NCBI GenBank assembly: GCA_028150825.1
Contig: JAOGIM010000002.1
Location: 1 to 64,000, forward strand
DNA length: 64,000 nt
Direction of reading: 5' to 3'
Source of the DNA: Paracoccaceae bacterium
GTDB lineage: Bacteria > Pseudomonadota > Alphaproteobacteria > Rhodobacterales > Rhodobacteraceae
The notes beneath the pieces were generated by a model, which worked only from the letters and a program-made list of their open reading frames with translations, was not told the DNA's origin and made no database searches. Positions 54,498-63,200 of the stretch are shown here, piece after piece; position 1 is the first letter of the stretch, and each line of letters begins with the position of its first letter. Position numbers and translations under genes: made by a program.

Positions 54498-54656
54498 GAT
54501 TGGGCTTCTTGGGGTTAATGGCAAGCGATGACCGTCACCGCTAATATCATCTGATGATGGCCCTCTAGCAAGACTGGTCCACGCATTAAAGACTGCGACT
54601 GGATGTACCAGGGCTTGCGGCTTGCAACCATCCACATATTTAATGTACTGTGAAGT
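54498..54656. other. Short gap between small genes
   Basis: No feature is seen. The 120-residue minus-strand ORF at 54492-54854 overlaps the better supported + strand secreted gene and is not called. Confidence 0.4.
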
Positions 54657-54992
54657 ATGAATATGCTTCGGAACATTGTGATCGTTATGTTCACACTTTC
54701 CGCTTCGCTCTCTGAAGCGATAGCGTCTAGCCATGTTGCCGGCGTTGGACATAACCACGCGGCGATGGTCCAAATGCTGTACGATCAGCCAAGCTACAGC
54801 TTGGAAACTACCCAACACACTCAAACCTGTGCCGAACACATTCAAATCTGTCATGCCCTTCTTGCGCTGCTTCCCGGTGAGGTCCTATCTGAAGCCTCAC
54901 CGAAGACCTGTGAGGGTGTGATTATGTGCCTAGGCCTGCTTATGACGGGTATCAAGCCCTCCACTCCTCTCGATCCCCCCCGCTTAGTGTGA
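54657..54992 (+). CDS. Small secreted protein at the head of the copper cassette
   Basis: A 111-residue protein with a hydrophobic N-terminus (MNMLRNIVIVMFTLSASLSE), then AGVGHNHAAMVQM with His and Met, several Cys (HTQTCAEHIQICHALL, KTCEGVIMCLG) and a C-terminal TPLDPPR. His/Met/Cys content and position before DUF411, cytochrome c, CopC and CopD suggest a periplasmic copper-handling peptide of CopL-like type. Composition argues for a real gene though no strong ribosome site is visible. Confidence 0.55.
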   Translation: MNMLRNIVIVMFTLSASLSEAIASSHVAGVGHNHAAMVQMLYDQPSYSLETTQHTQTCAEHIQICHALLALLPGEVLSEASPKTCEGVIMCLGLLMTGIKPSTPLDPPRLV

Positions 54993-55083
54993 TGCGGCCC
55001 GCGTCCTTTTGGACGTAGAATATTCATTGAAATCACAACTAAGTGGGCTTTGCCCTTGATTATTCCTTTTGAGAGGAACAGAT

Positions 55084-55578
55084 ATGAAACCGTTCAAGAC
55101 ACTACTCGCGTTCGCCCCTGCCGTAGCACTTTCGCTTGGGCTCGCTTTCTTTGGCGCGGTGGGCATGGCACATGCCGACAATCATTCCAATATGGCCGAT
55201 CACGGCATGATGCACGTGGTGAAAAGTCCAACCTGCGGCTGTTGTGGTGCATGGGTCGCGCTTGCCCGTGAGGAAGGCTACGACATCGAGGTTAAGGACA
55301 CCAGCGATGTGACCAGCGTAAAGCTGGACAACGATGTGCCCGACACGATGTGGGCATGCCACACCGCCATAATCGACGGCTACGTGGTCGAAGGTCATGT
55401 GCCATTCGCGGCGATCGCCAAACTACTTAAGGAACGCCCGGACATCACCGGGATTGCGGTCCCTGGAATGCCTGGCGGCTCCCCCGGCATGGGGAACGAC
55501 CCGACCGCGCAGTATGACGTGCTTGCCTTCGGTGGCGATGCCGGTGAGAGTGAGGTTTTCTATAAGGCCGGTCTGTGA
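55084..55578 (+). CDS. DUF411 family exported metal-binding protein
   Basis: A 164-residue periplasmic protein. Signal peptide MKPFKTLLAFAPAVALSLGL; mature domain VVKSPTCGCCGAWVALAREE with the Cys-x-Cys-Cys cluster, then MWACHTAIIDGYVVEGHVPF. DUF411 proteins occur in copper and silver resistance regions. The ATG at 55084 with GAGAGGAAC upstream replaces the track start. Overlaps the cytochrome c gene by 4 bp. The cassette has a higher GC content than the core block by eye (57% in one counted line). Confidence 0.92.
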   Translation: MKPFKTLLAFAPAVALSLGLAFFGAVGMAHADNHSNMADHGMMHVVKSPTCGCCGAWVALAREEGYDIEVKDTSDVTSVKLDNDVPDTMWACHTAIIDGYVVEGHVPFAAIAKLLKERPDITGIAVPGMPGGSPGMGNDPTAQYDVLAFGGDAGESEVFYKAGL

Positions 55579-56039
55579 ACCGGATCGTGGCATTCAGCCT
55601 CGGGGCAGTGGTTATGGCTGGAGCCGCTGCGCTGTCATTCGGGTGGGTGACCTCCGCACCGGCCCAAACCGTGCTGATGCCTTCGGACCCAGAGGTGGTA
55701 GCGCTTGGGCAAGCGATCTACTCTGAGAGCTGTGCGTCTTGCCACGGTGCGAACCTCGAAGGTCAGTCAAACTGGCGGTCGCCCGGCCAAGACGGGCAGC
55801 TACCCGCGCCGCCGCACGACTCGACCGGTCATACGTGGCACCATGACGGGGATACGCTGTTCCGTCTGACCAAATACGGGACTGGCGCGCTGATCGGCGA
55901 TCCCAACTACGAATCCAACATGCCCATTTACGGAGGGCTTCTGACGGATGATGAGATCATCGCCGCCCTCAGCTACATCAAATCGACCTGGCCGCAGGAA
56001 ATTCGCGAAAGCCATGACGAAATGGAGAATAGACAATGA
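55575..56039 (+). CDS. Exported class I cytochrome c
   Basis: A 154-residue periplasmic protein. Signal peptide MNRIVAFSLGAVVMAGAAAL; heme site CASCHGANLEGQ near residue 53; the axial Met is probably in YESNMPIYGGLLTDDEIIA near 115. The Trp-His segment GHTWHHDGDTLFRLTKYG is conserved in cytochromes of copper-resistance clusters. Overlaps DUF411 and copC; probably shuttles electrons to or from copper in this cassette. Confidence 0.9.
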   Translation: MNRIVAFSLGAVVMAGAAALSFGWVTSAPAQTVLMPSDPEVVALGQAIYSESCASCHGANLEGQSNWRSPGQDGQLPAPPHDSTGHTWHHDGDTLFRLTKYGTGALIGDPNYESNMPIYGGLLTDDEIIAALSYIKSTWPQEIRESHDEMENRQ

Positions 56040-56380
56040 AGCAGATTATTCTGGCCCTCGCGGCTATAATAGCGACGGCGACAGCCGCGCTGGCTCACTC
56101 GAAAGCTGAAGATACTACACCTGCTAACGGGGCTACCGTCGAAAGCGTTGAGGCCATCGAATTGCGCTTTGATGATCCGATGCGCGTCACCGCGATTGCG
56201 CTGATCGGCCCTGATGGGGAATTGGAAATCACCCGCGAAATCGGCCTCGATCCGGTGACAGCGTTTTGGGCTATTCCGCCCGAAAATATGCCTGCCGGGG
56301 CCTACACCGTGGATTGGCGCGGTCTGTCTTCTGATGGCCACCCGATGCAGGGTACATTCGAGTTCACGGTTGCGGATTGA
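56036..56380 (+). CDS. copC: CopC-family periplasmic copper-binding protein
   Basis: A 114-residue cupredoxin-like protein. Signal peptide MKQIILALAAIIATATAALA, mature N-terminus beginning HSKAEDTTPANGATV where the first His is the Cu(II) ligand; ELRFDDPMRVTAIALIGPDG and YTVDWRGLSSDGHPMQGTFE follow, the last with a second His. One-domain, normal length. It gives copper to CopD. Overlaps the cytochrome gene by 4 bp. Confidence 0.95.
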   Translation: MKQIILALAAIIATATAALAHSKAEDTTPANGATVESVEAIELRFDDPMRVTAIALIGPDGELEITREIGLDPVTAFWAIPPENMPAGAYTVDWRGLSSDGHPMQGTFEFTVAD

Positions 56381-56383
56381 CCA

Positions 56384-57262
56384 GTGGAAGGATTGGCACC
56401 CATAGACGTTTGGGCGCTTCTTGCGATCTTCGTTAAAGCCGCTGGATATGCGGCGGCGCTGGTCGCAATGGGTGGGCCGCTCTTCGTTTTGGTCTTTCGA
56501 TCTGCACTGGATAACGTGCTTCGCCTCGTACGAAAACTCGCTGTCAGCGCGGCGCTTCTCGGTCTCTTCGTGCTGGCGCTCCAGTTTGGAATCCGGTCTG
56601 CACGTATTTCCGGCATGGGTCTTGAAGGCGCTATCGATCCCATGATGCTCGGTCTTCTCTGGGACAGCCCACTTGGCATGGCGGCGCTCTGGCGCGGGGC
56701 GGGTCAATTGCTGATCTTCGCAGTTTTGATCAAAGGTAAAATCGGTCTGGCGGTAAGTCTTCTGGGTGCTCTACTGGTGGCAGTTTCTTACACGCTGGTT
56801 GGCCATTCTCTTGGTGATCCGCGCTGGCTTCTTGCAGCTCTTGTAACCGTGCATTTGCTGGCTGGGGCATTCTGGGTTGGCGCTCTTGTACCCTTACATT
56901 GCGCTGTGGGACTGACCGGTGGCGCTCTTCTGCTACACCGCTTCGGCATCATTGCCAGCGGAACAGTAGCGGTACTCGTTCTTGCTGGCCTCACATTTGC
57001 CTGGCTGATGATCGGTTCCCTAGCTGAGCTGTTTGGAACGGCCTATGGCTGGTTGTTCATGACCAAGCTCGCCTTAGTTACCGGTCTTCTGGGGTTAGCC
57101 GCAAAGAACAAGCTTCGGCTGGTGCCCTCTCTTGCCTCCGGCGATTCCTCAGCGCCCGGCAGGTTGCGGCGCTCGATCTGCTTGGAAATCATCGCTGTCG
57201 CCTTGATCCTACTAGCGACGTCCACTCTGACCTCGATCACCACACCCCCGGTGAATCTTTAA
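56384..57262 (+). CDS. copD: CopD-family copper import membrane protein
   Basis: A 292-residue polytopic protein with about eight helices. VKAAGYAAALVAMGGPLFVL near residue 17, SYTLVGHSLGDPRW near 127, LLAGAFWVGALVPLHCAV near 156 and LLFMTKLALVTGLLGLAAKN near 220 match CopD. The start is GTG directly after copC. Likely moves copper inward for cytoplasmic or membrane cuproenzymes. Last gene of the cassette, ending 55 bp before the right repeat copy. Confidence 0.92.
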   Translation: MEGLAPIDVWALLAIFVKAAGYAAALVAMGGPLFVLVFRSALDNVLRLVRKLAVSAALLGLFVLALQFGIRSARISGMGLEGAIDPMMLGLLWDSPLGMAALWRGAGQLLIFAVLIKGKIGLAVSLLGALLVAVSYTLVGHSLGDPRWLLAALVTVHLLAGAFWVGALVPLHCAVGLTGGALLLHRFGIIASGTVAVLVLAGLTFAWLMIGSLAELFGTAYGWLFMTKLALVTGLLGLAAKNKLRLVPSLASGDSSAPGRLRRSICLEIIAVALILLATSTLTSITTPPVNL

Positions 57263-57316
57263 TTAGCAAAACGAAGATGACACACACCTGTCGACGCACA
57301 TTCCTGATTTTATAAA

Positions 57317-57663
57317 AGCATATGCTCAACGATATATTTGGACGACCGAAGATTTGGTGTGAGCTTCTTTGCTCAAGCCTATGGCCACATATTGCACAGA
57401 ACCAAAAAATAAGCGGCGTTGTGAAGCAAGTGTTTTGATACTCGGCTTTACAACAGTAATTCTACTATGGGGCAAACACAGTCGGGTGACCCACTATGGG
57501 CCAACATTGTGTTCCCACAGTCTTCGCCGGTTTTGGTGTGCCCACAGTCTCCCGTTGTGCGCAGCGCAATGAGATAAATAACTGTGTAAGTTATTTAGGG
57601 AGATAATAATGAGCATAAGATTATTGGAACATATACGCGATGAGTTGAGAGGCAGCGATAAGG
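57317..57663 (+). repeat. Long direct repeat, right copy
   Basis: Partner of the copy at 53999-54345, same orientation, offset 3318 bp, no gaps, 197-bp identical core at 57399-57595. The bracketed 3.3 kb holds the left copy's small gene and the copper cassette. The right dyad reads AAATAAC-N7-GTTATTT. Confidence 0.92.
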
Positions 57664-57776
57664 ACACTCATAAAACCTGGGTGGAAAGCTTTGATGGTCT
57701 TAAAGATTTGTGTGATCAAGCAATCGCCAAACAAGCCCATCAAATATGGCGAGAACCAGATAGGATGAGAGCGTGA
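57609..57776 (+). CDS. Small protein with shared N-terminus and different C-terminus
   Basis: A 55-residue ORF, too short for the track, beginning MSIRLLEHIRDELRGSDKDT and ending IAKQAHQIWREPDRMRA. The first 16 residues match the 54291 gene product with two changes; the rest is unrelated. AGGGAG precedes the ATG. It may be a chimera left by recombination in the repeat, or a fixed leader with a swapped effector part. Function unknown. Confidence 0.5.
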   Translation: MSIRLLEHIRDELRGSDKDTHKTWVESFDGLKDLCDQAIAKQAHQIWREPDRMRA

Positions 57777-57899
57777 AGGCTGCGTCCGAAATGGGTCTTG
57801 CAGCTCAAAAATTAGTACTACGGTTTTTTCTAGGCCAGTACTTACAGAAGTTGGGTGGTGATTTTGCATCCCCCCATCCTTGCACATTAGGTTGTTACT

Positions 57900-58238
57900 A
57901 TGGATAACCGAGAGCAAATGCGCCGACTGATTGACGTAATTGAAAAGAGCGCGAACAATTCGTCTCTTACTCAAGCTATTGATGATATTAGACTATTCTC
58001 TAATACTGCAAGTTTCTTGGCAAATAAGCTGGACACAAGGTTAAGAAATAAAGACGTGGCAATGAAAAGAGCCGCACCCAAAACCACAAAGACTGTGGGG
58101 CTATCAAAACCACCAATGCCCAAAACACTCAACGTGCCCAACAACGCTGAACCAAATTCACAGGCGCCCACAGTTACAGCTGTGTCACAAGCAGATTTTG
58201 ATCGGTTAAAGCCACAGAAACCACAAAGCACATTATAG
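57900..58238 (+). CDS. Hypothetical soluble protein
   Basis: A 112-residue ORF: an amphipathic helical N-terminal half (MRRLIDVIEKSANNSSLTQA, IDDIRLFSNTASFLANKLD) and a Pro/Thr/Lys-rich tail (PKTTKTVGLSKPPMPKTLNV). No recognised domain. Composition is protein-like and better than the minus-strand ORF over the same bases, but the ribosome site is poor. Confidence 0.4.
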   Translation: MDNREQMRRLIDVIEKSANNSSLTQAIDDIRLFSNTASFLANKLDTRLRNKDVAMKRAAPKTTKTVGLSKPPMPKTLNVPNNAEPNSQAPTVTAVSQADFDRLKPQKPQSTL

Positions 58239-58480
58239 CCTTATGTTTGGCATCAACGAGCGTCTGTGAGCCAGCTGTAGGACGCAACCAAACTGCATCA
58301 GTGGTGCGTGTAGGGAGCAACAAGGGTTGGTGCTTTACGCTGCTATTTTAATAAATCTCTACAGATAGCTGTTCAGTAGTAGTCTAAATTTATGTCTTTC
58401 GTAAGAGAGGCAGGCATAGTTCAAATACTTTACCGTTCATTCAATACATTTAGGCACCCCGATGCCACTTCTGCTTTATT
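58239..58480. other. Sequence before the tRNA-Thr remnant, no gene
   Basis: Nothing codes convincingly. It includes the sequence where the 5' half of tRNA-Thr should be (about 58454-58480), which reads GCACCCCGATGCCACTTCTG and does not form a D-arm. Confidence 0.4.
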
Positions 58481-58531
58481 TACTGATTTGTAATCAGTAG
58501 GTCCGCGGTTCGAGTCCGTGTGGGGGCACCA
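58481..58531 (+). pseudogene. tRNA-Thr(TGT) 3' remnant, probable attachment site
   Basis: ACTGA-TTTGTAA-TCAGT is an intact anticodon arm with TGT, followed by a T-arm (CGCGG-TTCGAGT-CCGTG), TGGGGGC, A and CCA. The 5' part lacks the TAGCTCAG D-arm, and GCACCCC does not fully pair with the acceptor end. A 3' piece of this size is the footprint left at the distal end of an element inserted in a tRNA gene. The element side should be to the left. Confidence 0.75.
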
Positions 58532-58576
58532 CAAAATCAAATACTTACATGAAATTAGTTACTAGCGCTGTCAACT

Positions 58577-58598
58577 GGGGAAACTCAGGGGAAACTTC
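58577..58598 (+). repeat. Two GGGGAAACT direct repeats, 11-bp period
   Basis: GGGGAAACTCA and GGGGAAACTTC follow each other with an 11-bp period, 46 bp after the tRNA remnant, and run into CCCC. Such short tandem sites next to a tRNA end suggest recombinase arm-binding or excisionase sites. Confidence 0.45.
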
Positions 58599-58934
58599 CC
58601 CTCAATGCTTTTGCATGGAAAATTGTGTCATGTGATACTGTTGCACAGTGACTGTTCTTGTTCGCTGGTTCATGTAGCTTGGCCATGAAACTTCAACCCT
58701 TATCAGGATTGTCCAGTGTTCAAAGCATTTACTCTGCGAATAATAGAGTCCTTTTAGCCTAAATATTATCGACTACAGCACAGGTGTTGTTGAGGGCATT
58801 GCGTGATGAATCTAACCGTCGTTCGCCGTTTAGTTGACAAGAATTTAGTCCATGTTTTGAGCAAGTAGCTTTTTTCATTATAGTGCGTACTATTGATCTG
58901 AATCCGAATTAAAAACACAAAGGAATTGCTATCG
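58599..58934. other. Intergenic, no gene
   Basis: No ORF or RNA is supported between the repeats and the zinc-ribbon gene. Confidence 0.4.
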
Positions 58935-59126
58935 ATGACGGTTATTGAAACCTACACGGCTGAGTGCGTGAAGTGTGGCTATTCAGAATTGAGAATGGGG
59001 CTGATGAGTTTCAATACGATGGTTGGGGTTCCTGACGATCTTGTTGAAGAGTACCCTGTTGGTTGCCCCGAGTGCGGCGATGTAGGCTTTGATGTTTATG
59101 ATGAGGATGACGATGAAGATGGTTGA
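58935..59126 (+). CDS. Small zinc-ribbon protein
   Basis: A 63-residue acidic protein, MTVIETYTAECVKCGYSELR ... GCPECGDVGFDVYDEDDDEDG. Two CxxC knuckles 36 residues apart suggest one structural zinc. The ATG at 58935 with AAAGGAA upstream is taken in place of the track's earlier TTG. The very acidic tail could bind a basic partner. The next gene starts inside its end. Confidence 0.65.
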   Translation: MTVIETYTAECVKCGYSELRMGLMSFNTMVGVPDDLVEEYPVGCPECGDVGFDVYDEDDDEDG

Positions 59127-59673
59127 GCGATTCATGATATTATTAACGTTCCAGCTGATGTTTTCCTCACAAGCAGCCGCAGCCTCAAACGAGGAAACAC
59201 TCCAATACATAATGGCCGATTACCAAGACCAATGCTTGAAAGCGCAGGAAGACTTTCGTGACATAAACTACGAAGAAGGTGACCCGGTCGTTGCTGAGCT
59301 TGGGCTATCAGAGGACAATATCTACGAGATCACCATCGACCAAGATGGTAAAACCGCCACTGTTCTCCACGCTTACTTTAGTTGTACGAATATAGGCTAC
59401 TCATGGTGCGGTACGAGCGGATGCGACTCCTATGTGATTGTGGATGGGGTGAGCTACACTTCTCGCGGGTGGAAGCCAATGTCGGTTGATATAGGTGGAG
59501 GATATGTCGTGCTGATCCCTAAGAGTGGGGGCGCTTGTCACAATAGTTTAGAAATTGGCATATCTAACGCTGATCCATGCTACATAGCGGCTGTGTGGGA
59601 TAGCTCACGCAATACCTTCAATAGCGCATCCAGTAGTCAGTACGTGCTTACGATTAGCGAGTTTGAGCCATGA
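59113..59673 (+). CDS. Secreted Cys-containing protein, unknown
   Basis: A 186-residue protein. The in-frame ATG at 59113 gives a signal peptide MKMVERFMILLTFQLMFSSQ AAAA-type; the mature part has HAYFSCTNIGYSWCGTSGCD, IPKSGGACHNS and NADPCYIAAVWDSS, five cysteines likely in disulfides. It overlaps the zinc-ribbon gene by 14 bp, so the two are probably coupled. Not recognised; possibly an envelope-acting effector or immunity-type protein. Confidence 0.65.
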   Translation: MKMVERFMILLTFQLMFSSQAAAASNEETLQYIMADYQDQCLKAQEDFRDINYEEGDPVVAELGLSEDNIYEITIDQDGKTATVLHAYFSCTNIGYSWCGTSGCDSYVIVDGVSYTSRGWKPMSVDIGGGYVVLIPKSGGACHNSLEIGISNADPCYIAAVWDSSRNTFNSASSSQYVLTISEFEP

Positions 59674-59676
59674 TCA

Positions 59677-59814
59677 ATGAATAGGATGAAAATGTCCCTG
59701 AAGCCCTGCGTAGCTTGTGACAAAGATTATGACGCAAAACTCTTGCATGATGGTGTTTGTGAGAAGTGCTTGGCTGCTGTGGTGATTCAGAAATGGTTAA
59801 GAGCAGATGGATAA
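59677..59814 (+). CDS. Tiny double-CxxC protein
   Basis: A 45-codon ORF, too short for the track: MNRMKMSLKPCVACDKDYDA ... GVCEKCLAAVVIQKWLRADG. Two CxxC pairs 18 residues apart suit a zinc knuckle. It starts 3 bp after the secreted gene's stop. Could be a chance ORF, but the spacing and motif argue for a third gene of this small set. Confidence 0.45.
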   Translation: MNRMKMSLKPCVACDKDYDAKLLHDGVCEKCLAAVVIQKWLRADG

Positions 59815-60240
59815 CCTCTTAAACCCAGCCAACGCAAACCAGCACCACCTTCGGCCTATTCAAGCATCAAACGATGTTAGAGGTAGCAAACCTGATTGCT
59901 GTCGTTGGAAGCGACGCCACAGCCCACTAGGTGCGTCAGAGAGCTAGATGCTATAACTGGCGGCGTGAAGGGTAACAACACGTATCAGATCGTCCACAAA
60001 GGCGCTTTAGGCGTTGCTATGGATGGCGCTGGTATTCGCCAGGAAAAGTCAATTTGTTTGGGTCTCAATAGGAGAGGGGGGGGACAAAAAACAGCCGCCC
60101 TTTAATAGTGCTATGTCCCGCTCTCACATTTTACCGCAATGAGGTTGGATCGAGATGCACACAGAAAGGTGTAGGTATTTTTTTTAAAACAAAATATATT
60201 AAAATTAATTATTCAAGCGCTCTAAGTGGAGGCCGTTTGT
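59815..60240. other. Leader region of the helicase gene, AT-rich
   Basis: No gene is called; the 69-residue ORF at 59896 has no site or domain. The 60180-60215 segment is nearly pure A/T, a probable promoter zone for the helicase operon. Confidence 0.4.
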
Positions 60241-63200
60241 GTGATCTTAAACCGACCAGGCGGACTTGAATGTTTTTTGAAAGACCCGTTTAATCTTGAA
60301 GGAACTAAATGCAAACTGAGGCCAAGCTTGAAAATTATAAATAATATTAATGATCTGCTCGGTGATGATCTGAAACATGCGTTAAAGGATAAAACAAAAC
60401 TGCGTATAGCAGCGTCTTGCTTTTCTATTTATGCTTTTGAGGCGTTGAAGTCAGAGCTTTCGAAGATAACAGAGCTAGAGTTTATTTTTACTGCGCCCAC
60501 ATTCACTGCGAATGAAGCGGTAGGGCGGGTAAAAAAGGAGCGTCGTGAGTTTTTCATTCCAAAATTGGCTAGGGAGTCTAGCGTCCATGGAAGTGCATTT
60601 GAAATTCACTTGAGAAACAAACTTACACAGCGAGCTATCGCCCGAGAGTGTGCCGAGTGGATAAGAAAAAAAGCACGTTTCAAATCGAACACATCGCAAT
60701 CAGCAATGCAGCAGTTTATTCACGCTGAGGCGCTGGATAAAAGCACAGCATACTCGCCCATTAGCGGGTTCACAGCAGTAGATTTAGGTTACCAGCAGGG
60801 AGATGCTGTCTCGAGTCTCACTCATGCATTTGAAGAGCCTGAATTGACCAACACTTATCTTAGCCTTTTTGATCAGATTTGGACTGATCCTGAAAAGGTT
60901 AGGGATATTACCGCTGATATCCTTGATCATATTGAGGCCGTGTATCAAGAAAATTCGCCAGAACGCGTTTATTTTCTGATGCTATATAATATCTTCCATG
61001 ACTTCTTGGAAGACATGGACGATGACGTTTTACCCAATGATTTGACGGGGTATCAAGATAGTCTGGTATGGAACAAATTATATAACTTTCAGCGAGATGC
61101 TGCTACGGGAATAATCAATAAGCTTGAGACCTACAATGGTTGTATATTGGCTGATAGTGTAGGACTGGGTAAAACGTTTACTGCACTTGCAGTTGTGAAA
61201 TACTACGAGTTGCGTAACAAAACCGTGTTGGTTCTCTGTCCCAAAAAGCTTGCTGATAATTGGAAGAATTTTAATACAAATCTAAAGACCAATCTCTTTG
61301 CTCGAGACCGGTTTAATTACGATGTACTTTGCCATACTGATCTCTCACGGACTTCAGGAGAGTCTCTGGGTATTCCACTCGATAGAGTAAATTGGGGAAA
61401 CTATGACCTCGTAGTGATCGACGAATCTCATAACTTTAGAAACAATGACGTTTATAATGACCGCGAGACTCGTTATCAGAAGTTGATGAACAAGGTTATT
61501 AAAGAGGGCGTAAAGACGAAGGTGCTGATGCTTTCTGCAACACCCGTTAATAACCGCTTCAATGACCTTAGAAATCAACTCGCTCTTGCCTACGAAGGTC
61601 ATTCTGATGAACTTAGTAAGAATTTAAAAACTAAAACTAGCGTTGAAGAAATTTTTCGCCGTGCGCAAACAGCTTTTAATAGTTGGTCGGATTTGCCACC
61701 GGAACAACGCACCGCGGCAACGATTCTTAAGCGGTTAGATTTTGATTTTTTTGAGTTGCTCGATGCCGTAACGATTGCTCGATCCCGCAAACACATTGAA
61801 ACATTTTATGACACGAAAGACATTGGCGAGTTTCCTGAGCGTCTAAAGCCTATCTCATACCATTTGCCTATCACTGATCGCGATGACGTACTTGGATTTA
61901 ACGAGATTTTTGCACAGCTCTCTATCCTCAATCTCGCAGTTTATGCTCCTGTTACTTACATACAGCCTAGCCGTAAAAAGAAGTATGAGGAACTTTACGA
62001 TACCAAAACGGAAGGCGGGAAGGGCACCTTTAAGCAAGCAGACCGAGAACAAAGTCTTCAGGCATTGATGACAACAAATCTGCTAAAGCGGCTTGAAAGC
62101 TCAGTTGAGGCGTTCCGGCTGACCTTGGGCTCGCTTTCACGGAACATTCAATTGACATTGGATGCTATAGAACGATTTGAACAAGCTGGAGGCGATGCTT
62201 CAATCGCTGATTTGCAAAATGATTTGGATCAGCTCGGCATAGAAGACGAGGATCTTTCTGGAATCGACGAGTTTACTGTTGGTAAAAAAATCCAAATCAG
62301 CCTCGCCGACATGGATATACCATCTTGGAAACACGACCTTTCTGCTGATCATATTATTATTAACAGTCTAATTGCCTCTATGGAGATTGTTGAGCCCAAG
62401 GATGATGCCAAACTTCAACATTTGATCCGCACTATCCAGAATAAGATGAAGTCACCCATCAACTCCGGTAATAAAAAGGTCATTGTTTTTACTGCTTATG
62501 CCGATACAGCCAACTATCTTTTCAAGCATTTGGCCCCTCACTTTTCTGCCACCGAAGCTTGCCACACAGGAATTGTAACTGGCTCCAGCGGTCCAAGGAC
62601 TACACTTAAGAAATCTTATGACTTTCAATCGCTCCTGACGCTTTTTGCACCAAAAGCAAAAGATAAAGCGCTGATCATGGCGGACGAGTTGGAAGAATTG
62701 GATATCCTTATTGGTACTGATTGCATTTCAGAAGGCCAAAACCTCCAGGATTGTGACTACCTGATTAATTACGACATTCACTGGAATCCTGTTCGCATCG
62801 TGCAACGTTTTGGCCGGATCGATCGGATCGGCTCACCTAATACTAAGATCCAACTGGTCAACTACTGGCCAGATATCTCGTTGGATGAGTACATTAACCT
62901 TAAAGAGCGCGTTGAAAATCGAATGCATATCGTGGACATGGTGGGTACCGGAGAAGACAACGTTCTGACAGCCAAGAGCAGTGATGTTGCCTACCGGAAG
63001 GATCAGCTGAAGCGATTGCAGGAGGAGGTTATCGAGCTTGAAGATGTCAAAACCGGCATATCAATAACCGACTTGGGTCTTAATGATTTTAGAATGGACC
63101 TACTTAACTACATCAAAGAGAATGGTGAGCTGAGTGGTGTTCCAAACGGCCTTCATGCGATCGTGCCAGCGCAACCAGAGCGTGGTCTTGTGCCCGGCGC

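Noticed and set aside
54492-54854. 120-residue minus-strand ORF
   Set aside because: Antisense to the secreted small protein, which has a believable signal peptide and metal-ligand residues.
57621-57974. 117-residue minus-strand ORF
   Set aside because: Runs antisense through the repeat-linked small gene and has no start signal.
59896-60105. 69-residue ORF before the helicase
   Set aside because: No site or motif; a possible decayed fragment but nothing to support it.
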